From positions 1-64,000 of the forward strand of contig DEXK01000013.1 of assembly GCA_002364085.1 (NCBI GenBank): a stretch of DNA of 64,000 bases, read 5' to 3'. Source of the DNA: Balneolaceae bacterium UBA3186 (GTDB lineage: Bacteria > Bacteroidota > Rhodothermia > Balneolales > Balneolaceae). A program made the position numbers and the translations under genes. Below are positions 25,647 to 34,091 of this stretch, in pieces. How positions within the stretch are numbered: position 1 is the first letter of the stretch; every line of letters starts with the position of its first letter. The notes under the pieces are model-generated. The model was not told where the DNA came from, ran no database searches, and saw nothing but the letters and a program-made list of their open reading frames with translations.

Positions 25647-28226
25647 TTATTTCAACAAAGTCATCTTTTTGATCATAACCCGGTCATCAAATTTCAATCT
25701 GTAAAAATATACGCCACTTGATAGGGAAGAAGCATCAAACTGAATTGAATGTGTTCCTGCTGATTGTCTATTACTGACTAAAGAGGCTAATTTTTGTCCC
25801 AATAAAGAATACACTTCAAGTGTGACCTCACCTGAGTTTGGTAGTGAATAAGAAATTATTGTTACAGGATTGAATGGATTTGGATAATTCTGAGATAAAC
25901 TGAAATCCTGTGGTTTTTCATCAAATTTATCTATTGAAACAGGAGTATCGCCGGTTGCAGTATTTATGGATTTTGGTTGTATAGTCATTGAAAAGCCGTC
26001 AGAAAAAGTAACCAATAGCTCTGCTGCAGATGGATTGTAAGCAACATAGGTAAGGAACCCTTCTTTATCCAGAAAGACAGAGTAAGATGGCGTGTCAGCA
26101 AAAATATTCATTACCGGAGTTCCCATCTTTTTCATGTTGTATAGCCAGTGCAAAGTATGTGCTCTGGATTCTCCATCAAAAGGTTGATAATTAGGATCAG
26201 CTAAATAATAGCTCAAAGCAAGATCGGGATCAGCCAGTGCCAGATATTCCCAAAAAACATCTTTCCAAATAGTAGGTTGGCCACCTCGTTCAGCAACAAC
26301 CTCATTATAGTTTTCTACTACATAGTCAGAGTTTCTTCCCAAATACATAGAAGCACTGGTTATTGGAAGGATATTGATTCCATGAATAAATTCAGGTTCT
26401 CCACCAAACCATGTCCCGTGAACTCCTTTGCTTCCCCAAACAATTCCCAATGCTTTGTGGGGATAATTCTGAGGAAACACTTCATCTTCAACATCAAACC
26501 AGTATTGATCGATGGCAGTAGCTTCAGTTGTATAAAGAAAAATTCCAAGGTCGCGAATTTCCTTTTGATCGGTAGCTTGTCCCCAAAGGAAAGCTGCAGC
26601 AGCAAAATTCATAGATTCAGAACTGGATTCCTGATTGTTGCCATCTCCGAATGCACCGTGACCTGAAGCCCAGGAATGCCCGGCATAGATATCATGAGAT
26701 CTTAAAAATGGGAATTGTGTATCGGTTCTGTCCCAGTTGTTGGCATCCTTGATAAGAAGATTTACCATGCCTCCCCAATTTTCCTGAGATGCCCAGCTGC
26801 TGTCATATTGAGCAATAGTTGCAGCGCTCATAACTGCATAACTTGCATGAAAATGGTGATCATTAATTTGATTATCAGCTCCAAATCCGGATGGATATCC
26901 TGTTAATACATCCCATTCGGCGTTGTAAGAATATTCCTGAGACCCCCCAGCTGTAAACCAATCTTCTAATCTGAATTTCAGCTGGTCTATAAAATGATCT
27001 CTTTCAGTTTTTGCTCCCAGTTGATCAGCAATATGAACCAGGTGAGAAAAGCGTCCCATCGCTTTACCATTTTCATAAGTAGGACCTACCGGTAATGATT
27101 CATTTGCCACTTGCTTTACAAAAGTAAGTAATTGAGATCGATCATAATCTCCCTGATCAGGAAGAGCGGGTAAAATCCCGGAAAACTTAAGTTCGGTCGA
27201 AAATACATTTCCTTGCTTAAGCTTCATTTCTCCTCTTGGAGAAGTATAAGAATAACCGGTTAGTTCATCGTCAGAATGCTTCCATTGGTGGAGGTATAGG
27301 GCGGTAAGAGTTTCGTTCACGTTACCATCAGCGCTGTCCACAAGTTCTGACTCATAAGTATAAGTGCTGGTTAGTTCGGAAGAAATTTCATCATAATTCC
27401 ATTCTATCATGCTATTAGTGACATGAGCGTATGCATGTTTTTGGAAAAATTCTATTGTTGCCGTTTGGGAATCTGGTAGTAGGGCGACAGTTAGATAATC
27501 TTTGCCATTCAGAGAAGACTGAAAAGTTGATGAGCCTGACCAAGTAGAACCTGATGGAGCAAAAATTCCATAGTGTTTGCCATCTATAGTCAAACCTAAA
27601 ACTTCATTTTGTCTGTACCATATGAAAGGAGTTTGTTGAGAGGCAACAATAGCATCCCCTCCGGTTATTTTAAAGAACACAAAGGGTAATCCATGCCCCA
27701 GAGTTGCTTCCAAAGATTTCGAGTCATTTTCCCAGCGAGCTGTAACGGTCCAGTCGCCATAGTCAGATGTTTTTGTTTCGGATGCGGTTAGTCCGTCAAC
27801 GCCTACTCTAAGTTGAGGCGAAAATGGATAAATGTAATCTTCACCAGCTAAGAAAGAGTTTGTTGTATATCCAATCTGAAGTCCCGAGCTGATAGCCTTT
27901 GCATTTAAAGGATGCGCATATAGAATGCTGGAGTGGGCGTCATCAAAAAAAGGAAATATAAGACTACTCCAAAAATCATTAGTCTGAATAGGTTTAGAAA
28001 AATCAAGGCTTACTTTTGGCGAAAGATTTTGACCATGGACATTTTGTGGTCCCACAGCTGCGGCAGGTAACACAGTGCTGTAACTTCCTTTGCCGATGTT
28101 TACTGATTGAGCATTTACCATTGAGTTTATAATGGAAAAGGAGAGTAGAAAAAATACAGTAGTAAATCGTGCGTTTTTAAAAAGCTTAAACCGGGAAGTG
28201 GAGCGTAAATAGAAAAAAGACTTCAT
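25647..28226 (-). CDS. Secreted GH81 endo-beta-1,3-glucanase with T9SS sorting domain
   Basis: An 859-residue enzyme expected to cut beta-1,3-glucans such as laminarin. A signal segment (VFFLLSFSIINSMVNA, about 24-39) is followed by the GH81 beta-sandwich and (alpha/alpha)6 domains (about 50-730). Candidate catalytic residues are D455 in NDHHFHAS and the pair E532/E536 in QESSSESMN, matching the family's Asp and two Glu spaced four apart. The C-terminus (about 775-859) is a type IX sorting domain (SQNYPNPFNPVTIISYSLP, then AGTHSIQFDASSLSSGVYFY). The protein is therefore released or anchored at the cell surface. It heads the minus-strand arm of the glucan locus and is divergent from the enzyme-barrel fusion gene. 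Confidence 0.93.
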   Translation of the reverse strand: MKSFFYLRSTSRFKLFKNARFTTVFFLLSFSIINSMVNAQSVNIGKGSYSTVLPAAAVGPQNVHGQNLSPKVSLDFSKPIQTNDFWSSLIFPFFDDAHSSILYAHPLNAKAISSGLQIGYTTNSFLAGEDYIYPFSPQLRVGVDGLTASETKTSDYGDWTVTARWENDSKSLEATLGHGLPFVFFKITGGDAIVASQQTPFIWYRQNEVLGLTIDGKHYGIFAPSGSTWSGSSTFQSSLNGKDYLTVALLPDSQTATIEFFQKHAYAHVTNSMIEWNYDEISSELTSTYTYESELVDSADGNVNETLTALYLHQWKHSDDELTGYSYTSPRGEMKLKQGNVFSTELKFSGILPALPDQGDYDRSQLLTFVKQVANESLPVGPTYENGKAMGRFSHLVHIADQLGAKTERDHFIDQLKFRLEDWFTAGGSQEYSYNAEWDVLTGYPSGFGADNQINDHHFHASYAVMSAATIAQYDSSWASQENWGGMVNLLIKDANNWDRTDTQFPFLRSHDIYAGHSWASGHGAFGDGNNQESSSESMNFAAAAFLWGQATDQKEIRDLGIFLYTTEATAIDQYWFDVEDEVFPQNYPHKALGIVWGSKGVHGTWFGGEPEFIHGINILPITSASMYLGRNSDYVVENYNEVVAERGGQPTIWKDVFWEYLALADPDLALSYYLADPNYQPFDGESRAHTLHWLYNMKKMGTPVMNIFADTPSYSVFLDKEGFLTYVAYNPSAAELLVTFSDGFSMTIQPKSINTATGDTPVSIDKFDEKPQDFSLSQNYPNPFNPVTIISYSLPNSGEVTLEVYSLLGQKLASLVSNRQSAGTHSIQFDASSLSSGVYFYRLKFDDRVMIKKMTLLK

Positions 28227-28604
28227 AAATTTTTATCCAATAATTAAGTGACTTTCTACCTCTTAAAACTCCATGACTTCTATAGTAATACTAAAGAGAT
28301 AAAATTCTGTCTTTGATAGTTAAGGTCTCTAATAAATAAGCTAAATATTTGTGCACTTACCTTTATAAAGTATATACAACCGGTTTAAAATGAAGAGAGC
28401 TTTAAAATGAACTTGATTCTAAAAATCCACTCGTATTAAGAATAAAACCCATTTTAAATACCAGAAAAGCGCTTTTTTATTATCTGTATATACATTGTAA
28501 ATATTGGAAATCTGTTCTACTGATTTTACACTCCAACAAATAAATGAAATAGTTGTCGTAAAAAATCAGGAACTGCTAAACACAAGCGCTAAATCCAAAC
28601 AGTT
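28227..28604. promoter_or_regulatory. Divergent control region of the glucan locus
   Basis: This 378-base AT-rich region separates the two arms of the locus and should hold both promoters. Visible symmetric elements are AAAAGCGCTTTT (28465-28476), a perfect 12-bp palindrome with a central GC as in LacI-type operators, and TGTATATACA (28485-28494) with a related GTATATAC at 28370-28377. No convincing TTTG/TAnnTTTG pair was found for either gene. Confidence 0.45.
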
Positions 28605-31600
28605 ATGAATATGAAAAAACCCATCTTGATTTTAACAATTTTGCTAGGTGTTACTACTTCAGTAATTGGTCAAGCTGAACAGGTAGTTGTCCAAAATACA
28701 GATGAGGGTTGGGAGCTACATGTAAATGGCGAACCGAAGGTAATAAATGGAATGAATTGGGATTATTTTCCAATAGGCACAAACTTCAACTATAGTTTAT
28801 GGAATCAAACTCCTGAGTTTATCAAGCAAGCACTTGATGATGAGATGGCTTTGCTTCAAAATATGGGTGTAAATTCTATTCGTGTATACACGGGCATTCC
28901 TAAAGAATGGATCACTTACATCTATGAAACTTATGGTATCTATACCATGCTTAACCACTCTTTTGGTAGATACGGATTAACCATTGATGGAGTATGGCAA
29001 CCCAATACAGACTATTCTGATCCACGTGTGAAAGCGCTTTTAATTGATGAGGTCACAGAACTAGTTCAAGAATATAAAGATACTCCGGGCTTACTGTTAT
29101 TTCTTTTAGGAAACGAAAATAACTATGGACTTTTCTGGGATGGAGCAGAAACAGAAGATATTCCTATAGAAGATCGCAGATCTACAGTAAGAGCACGAGC
29201 TATGTACAAATTGTTCAACGAAGCAATTGTAGAGATGAAGAAAATTGACACAGGTCATCCGATAGCAATTTGTAACGGCGATTTACTGTTTATGGATATT
29301 ATTGCCGAAGAAGTACCTGATGCTGATATCTTTGGTACAAACGTTTACAGAGGGCTCACTTTTACCGATCTGTTTGATAGAGTAGCTAATGAATATGGCA
29401 AGCCTGTGTTGCTTACAGAATTTGGGTCCGATGCTTTTAATGCAAGAACGGTACAGGAAGATCAAGCGGCCCAGGCTCGATATCAGCTTAATAACTGGAA
29501 AGCTATTTACGAAAATGTTGCAGGACTTGGTGGGGCAGACAACTCTCTAGGTGGATATACCTTTCAGTTTAGTGACGGATGGTGGAAATACGGACAAACA
29601 GTAAATTTGAGTATTCATGATGTAAATGCTTCCTGGGCAAACGGTGGTTATCAGTTTGATTTCCAGGAAGGCGAAAACAATATGAATGAAGAATGGTTTG
29701 GAATTACTGCAAAAGGTCCTACAAATTCTCAGGGATTTTATGAGCTGTTTCCAAGAGCAGCATACTACGTTCTTAAAGAAGTTCATCAGTTCGATCCTTA
29801 TGAAGAAGGAGTAACCCAGAACAGGTTAAATCAATATTTCGGTGATATTTCACTGGGAGATGCACAATTGAAAGCCAGAGCCGATAAAGCAGCCTTGGAG
29901 GGTAAGTCAGGCGGAGCAATTAAACTCAGCAGATTTACAGCAGACTTCGAAACTTACAATACGGGTGGAACTTTAATCACCACTCCTAAAGACGCAGATG
30001 CCACAGCACAAGTGTACCCTAACAAGCAGGGTTTTGATCATATGCAGTCTATTTACTTCGGAATAGAAGCGAATCCTGCACCTAATGTTAGAGCTAATGT
30101 AGATTTCAATGTGTTAGGAAATGTTCCTCTGAACCCAATTGATGAGATTTTTTACGAAAACAGAGGTCGCCCGGTTCAACTTGAAGGCAGAGATGGCCTG
30201 ATTACAGATGAGTCCATGAATAGGCTAGCTATCTACAGCTCAAGTTTTAACTGGGATCAGGAGTATTTCAATCTTACCGGGTTTTACAGAACAGGTCATT
30301 ATCACTGGGCTTACGAAGGTGATTTCTTTGGATTGTATCCTGAAGCTAATTATGGACCTAATATCGATATATATAACGGAACAGCTCCGGCCGGAGTAGA
30401 AGTAGAAGGAAAGAAACAGTTTGATGGATTGAAGTTAGCGTTCGGACCGGAACTTTGGTGGGGTGCTAATCCAGCTTTCTTATTAAAGTATTCAAAAACT
30501 TACGGGAAGACAGATTTCACAGGAATCTTCCACGAAGATCTTGAGCAGCAGGGAACGGATGTGAATAGTTCTTTTGCAATTCCGCAGCCTAAAACACGTA
30601 GACTTTCACTTTATGCAGACAGAGAGTTTGGGAAAGTTGGCGTAGAAGTTGGAGGTTTATGGGCAGGACAACCACTAAACGGGCGTGAATTCCAACTGAC
30701 TAGAAAGGAAGGCGACAGCACACGAGTGTATCAGGATGAGATCAAGCCAATGGATAACTTCGGTGGCAAGATAAAGTTCACATATACAGGCGGCACTTTT
30801 AATTGGTATGCTCAATCTGCAATCATGGGCTTAGTCGCTAACGGTGGTGCAGATCCAACAATTACATACACAGGATGGAGATTAAAAGATAGTGGGAGTG
30901 GTAACCAATATAATTTCCTTACAGGTTTTACTTATTCAATTGGAAACCTCCAGATAGCGCCGAATTTTTTATGGCAAAAACCAATCGAAGGACCAATTCC
31001 AAGTGATGTAGGTGCTCCCGGACGTCCACGAAATATTTTGGCAGATCCTTTCATAGTAAGATCTAACAGAGAACAAATAGCCGGCGAGATTCTGTTTACC
31101 TATGATCCTACTCCGGGCTCATTCTTTTATGAATGGAATAACGATATGATGGAAGATTCAAAATTTTCTGCAAGTCTTGGTTTTGTATATCGACACCTGC
31201 CAACAACACAGGATGCAGCAATAGGTATTCTACCGGATGGAAGAACATTGTTCCCGTTTGATGGAGCTCCACCTGCAAAAGATCTTATAGAAGTGAATGC
31301 ACGAATTGTATCAAAACTAAACAGAGAAACAGGAATAATTGCACTTATTTACGGCGGGAATGCACAAGCAAATGGAAGTGACCCAAGAATGTTAGAAAGA
31401 TTTGGCGCTGATGTACGAATGATAAGAAAAAAATTGATGCTGAATAGTTCAGTAAAAGTTAATGATTGGGGCCCTTACGATTATCACCGGGATTTCAATC
31501 TTACATATCCACTTCAGTTGATGGCAGATCTGTCAATGAGCTTAGGTAAACCGGATTGGTTCAATGTTCCGCAAACTCGATTAGGTGTAAGAGGGACGTT

Positions 31601-31751
31601 CAGAACGCTTAATGATTTTTCACCTCGCTATGCTCCGACCTACACTACAAATGATGCTGGGGAACGTGTTCCAGAGCCAACTGCACCAGGTTTTGATAAT
31701 GGAACTGAGTGGCAAATCAGTACTTATATCCAAATCGACATAAGAAATTAA
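28605..31751 (+). CDS. Clan GH-A glycosidase fused to a predicted outer-membrane beta-barrel
   Basis: A 1048-residue exported protein with signal peptide (KPILILTILLGVTTSVIG). Residues about 25-415 form a TIM-barrel glycosidase related to the GH2/GH5 group: VNSIRVYTGIPKEW, acid/base E171 in LGNENNYG and nucleophile E272 in LLTEFGSD. Residues about 440-1048 contain no catalytic motifs. They are instead a series of amphipathic beta-strands rich in aromatic residues and separated by short polar turns (FNLTGFYRTGHYHWAYEGDF, RRLSLYADREFGKVGVEVGG, KFSASLGFVYRHLP, and a last strand QISTYIQIDIRN). This is the pattern of an outer-membrane barrel. It is the first gene of the plus-strand operon. Substrate and barrel topology are inferred. 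Confidence 0.75.
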   Translation: MNMKKPILILTILLGVTTSVIGQAEQVVVQNTDEGWELHVNGEPKVINGMNWDYFPIGTNFNYSLWNQTPEFIKQALDDEMALLQNMGVNSIRVYTGIPKEWITYIYETYGIYTMLNHSFGRYGLTIDGVWQPNTDYSDPRVKALLIDEVTELVQEYKDTPGLLLFLLGNENNYGLFWDGAETEDIPIEDRRSTVRARAMYKLFNEAIVEMKKIDTGHPIAICNGDLLFMDIIAEEVPDADIFGTNVYRGLTFTDLFDRVANEYGKPVLLTEFGSDAFNARTVQEDQAAQARYQLNNWKAIYENVAGLGGADNSLGGYTFQFSDGWWKYGQTVNLSIHDVNASWANGGYQFDFQEGENNMNEEWFGITAKGPTNSQGFYELFPRAAYYVLKEVHQFDPYEEGVTQNRLNQYFGDISLGDAQLKARADKAALEGKSGGAIKLSRFTADFETYNTGGTLITTPKDADATAQVYPNKQGFDHMQSIYFGIEANPAPNVRANVDFNVLGNVPLNPIDEIFYENRGRPVQLEGRDGLITDESMNRLAIYSSSFNWDQEYFNLTGFYRTGHYHWAYEGDFFGLYPEANYGPNIDIYNGTAPAGVEVEGKKQFDGLKLAFGPELWWGANPAFLLKYSKTYGKTDFTGIFHEDLEQQGTDVNSSFAIPQPKTRRLSLYADREFGKVGVEVGGLWAGQPLNGREFQLTRKEGDSTRVYQDEIKPMDNFGGKIKFTYTGGTFNWYAQSAIMGLVANGGADPTITYTGWRLKDSGSGNQYNFLTGFTYSIGNLQIAPNFLWQKPIEGPIPSDVGAPGRPRNILADPFIVRSNREQIAGEILFTYDPTPGSFFYEWNNDMMEDSKFSASLGFVYRHLPTTQDAAIGILPDGRTLFPFDGAPPAKDLIEVNARIVSKLNRETGIIALIYGGNAQANGSDPRMLERFGADVRMIRKKLMLNSSVKVNDWGPYDYHRDFNLTYPLQLMADLSMSLGKPDWFNVPQTRLGVRGTFRTLNDFSPRYAPTYTTNDAGERVPEPTAPGFDNGTEWQISTYIQIDIRN

Positions 31752-31765
31752 TGAGAGGCAAAAAG

Positions 31766-33184
31766 ATGAATACAATTACTACAAAAATTATGACAAAGGT
31801 TATTTTTTCAGGCTTATTGCTAATTTTAATTACAACAGGTTGCGAACGATCAGTAGATGGATTAGAAGAAGCCGAGCTGTCAAATAATCCGAATGTTTTT
31901 GTTGACGGATTTAGTGGAGGGTTAGAATACGCTGTATTTCAGGGAGCTGTTCTTAATGCTTTTCAAGTAGATACCGATGTTACATCTGATGGAATAGGTT
32001 CTTCTATGAGATTTGCAGTGCCGGATGTCAATGATCCCCGAGGGTCATACGCTGGTGGCACATTTTTTACTACAAGTCCAAGAGATCTTTCCGAGTATAA
32101 TGCATTGACATTCTATGCAAAAGCAACTGAATCAGTACCGCTAGGAGTTGTTGGCTTTGGGAATGATCTTGATCAGAATAAATTTACCGCTGAGGTTACT
32201 GATTTCAGAGCTAACACAAACTGGAAGAAATATATTATTCCAATTCCCGATCCCTCTAAACTAACATCAGAAAAAGGAATGTTCTTCTACTCTTTTGGCC
32301 CAATAGATGGGAAGGGTTACACTGTTTGGATTGATGAAGTAAAATTTGAAAACTTAGGAACAATAGGTCAACCAAGATTCGAAATTCTTAATGGGGAAGA
32401 TCAAACTACAAATACTTTTTCAGGTGTTACAACTTCGTTATCGGGCTTAAACTCGATCTATAATCTGGGTGATGGTACAGATCAATCCGTTAATTCAGCA
32501 GCGGCTTACTTTGAGTTTGCATCCAGCAATACTTCAACCGCCGAAGTTGATGAGCAGGGGAATGTATTAGTAGGTGCTCAGGGATCGGCTGTAATTACGG
32601 CTTCTGTTAGAGAGGTAGATGCTGATGGATCATTGACTGTAGAATCCCGTGGGACTTTTGTCTCGGCACCAACTCCAACAAGAGATGCTGCAAATGTAAT
32701 TTCCATATTCAGCGATGCATATAATAATGTAGAAGTAGATTACTACAATGGCTTTTTTAATGGAGACGGACAAACTACTCAAGGAGGTACAGGGCCTGGT
32801 GGAGCTGATCTTATTGTAAATGGAAATGGAGTAATAAACTATACTCAACTGAACTTTGTAGGCATTGGTACATTTATGAATGTACCAAGTATTGATGCTA
32901 CTGAAATGACACATCTTCATGTAGACATTAATGTAAATGAAGCAATACAGCCAGGTGACTTTATACGTTTGATACTTCTTAACTCCGTAGGTGATGGCGA
33001 GACATCGGGTTCATTCACCATCAATTCAAACATTTTACTGCAGAATACATGGCTAGGCTTAGATATTCCTCTAAGCAGTTTCAACGGACTAAATGATCGT
33101 TCTGAGATCGGATTAACGTTCTTCGTGTCTGATAATACCGTTTCAGATATTTTCGTAGACAACATTTACTTCTTCAAAAATTAA
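31766..33184 (+). CDS. Glycan-binding lipoprotein of the beta-glucan locus
   Basis: I start this at the ATG at 31766, preceded at a good distance by AGAGG; another ATG at 31751 overlaps the previous stop. The roughly 472-residue product has a signal peptide with lipobox (LLLILITTGC) and no catalytic residues. Three parts are visible: a jelly-roll domain (DVNDPRGSYAGGTFFTTSP to GYTVWIDEVKFEN, about 35-185); a bacterial Ig-like region (SSNTSTAEVDEQGNVLVGAQ); and a C-terminal module (about 300-472) starting PTPTRDAANVISIFSDAY and ending DIFVDNIYFFKN. The C-terminal module is shared with the large binding protein at the operon's end. By position and architecture it resembles a surface glycan-binding protein. 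Confidence 0.75.
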   Translation: MNTITTKIMTKVIFSGLLLILITTGCERSVDGLEEAELSNNPNVFVDGFSGGLEYAVFQGAVLNAFQVDTDVTSDGIGSSMRFAVPDVNDPRGSYAGGTFFTTSPRDLSEYNALTFYAKATESVPLGVVGFGNDLDQNKFTAEVTDFRANTNWKKYIIPIPDPSKLTSEKGMFFYSFGPIDGKGYTVWIDEVKFENLGTIGQPRFEILNGEDQTTNTFSGVTTSLSGLNSIYNLGDGTDQSVNSAAAYFEFASSNTSTAEVDEQGNVLVGAQGSAVITASVREVDADGSLTVESRGTFVSAPTPTRDAANVISIFSDAYNNVEVDYYNGFFNGDGQTTQGGTGPGGADLIVNGNGVINYTQLNFVGIGTFMNVPSIDATEMTHLHVDINVNEAIQPGDFIRLILLNSVGDGETSGSFTINSNILLQNTWLGLDIPLSSFNGLNDRSEIGLTFFVSDNTVSDIFVDNIYFFKN

Positions 33185-33204
33185 GCTTGGGGAATCAGGA
33201 AATT

Positions 33205-34038
33205 ATGAAATCAATGCGATCACAAACAAAGTTAAAGAGATTAGCGATTTTGGTTTTACCACTGTTTCTGATTTTTGGATGTACTTCTACAGATGATGGT
33301 ACAGACTGGCAATTGGTTTGGAGTGATGAATTTGATGGAGCTGAAGGAGCTACTTTGGATCAATCAAAATGGAATTTCGAAATTGGCAGAGGTCAGAACG
33401 GTTGGGGAAACAATGAGCTTCAATACTATACTGACCGATCAGAAAATGTTTCATTAGATAGAGATGGAAATCTTATAATTACGGCTCGGGAAGAAAATTT
33501 TGAAGGAGCTAATTATACATCAGCCAGAATAACGACACAGGACAAACTCGAAATTACATATGGTCGCATTGAAGCTCGCATAAAAACACCATTTGGACAA
33601 GGTTTGTGGCCTGCTTTTTGGTTACTAGGAACAAGCAATAGTGGAGAGATCTGGCCACAAATAGGAGAGATCGATGTGATGGAACTTCGCGGGCAACAGC
33701 CAACCAAAATTGCCAGTACGGCTCACGGACCCGGATACTCAGCCGGAAATGGTATTTCGGGTGATTACACTCTTTCAAATAGTCGTTTTGACACTGAGTT
33801 CCATGTTTTTGCAGCAGAATGGTTTACTGATAAAATCGACTTTTATGTAGATGGCTTTCTTCATCACACAGTTACAAAAGAACAAATTGAAAACGCAGGA
33901 AATGAGTGGGTCTATAATGATCCTTTCTTTCTGATACTGAATGTAGCTGTTGGGGGCAATTATGTAGGTTCACCAAATCAGACAACCAGGTTCCCACAAA
34001 CTTTAATAATCGACTACGTGCGGGTTTATTCTGAATAA
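33205..34038 (+). CDS. GH16 endo-beta-1,3-glucanase (laminarinase), lipoprotein
   Basis: A 277-residue retaining glucanase that cuts internal beta-1,3 bonds. The start is the ATG at 33205 with AGGA just upstream. A lipobox (PLFLIFGC) implies a lipid-anchored protein. The GH16 catalytic motif is GEIDVMEL, with nucleophile E155, D157 and acid/base E160. The preceding WPAFWLLG and the following TAHGP and W-rich FHVFAAEWFTDKIDFYVDG segments are typical of laminarinase-type GH16. It lies 20 bases after the binding lipoprotein. There is no carbohydrate-binding domain. Confidence 0.95.
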   Translation: MKSMRSQTKLKRLAILVLPLFLIFGCTSTDDGTDWQLVWSDEFDGAEGATLDQSKWNFEIGRGQNGWGNNELQYYTDRSENVSLDRDGNLIITAREENFEGANYTSARITTQDKLEITYGRIEARIKTPFGQGLWPAFWLLGTSNSGEIWPQIGEIDVMELRGQQPTKIASTAHGPGYSAGNGISGDYTLSNSRFDTEFHVFAAEWFTDKIDFYVDGFLHHTVTKEQIENAGNEWVYNDPFFLILNVAVGGNYVGSPNQTTRFPQTLIIDYVRVYSE

Positions 34039-34091
34039 AATCTGAACGTTAATAGAAATCAATCATTAACCAACTAAATTCAACTATTTCT

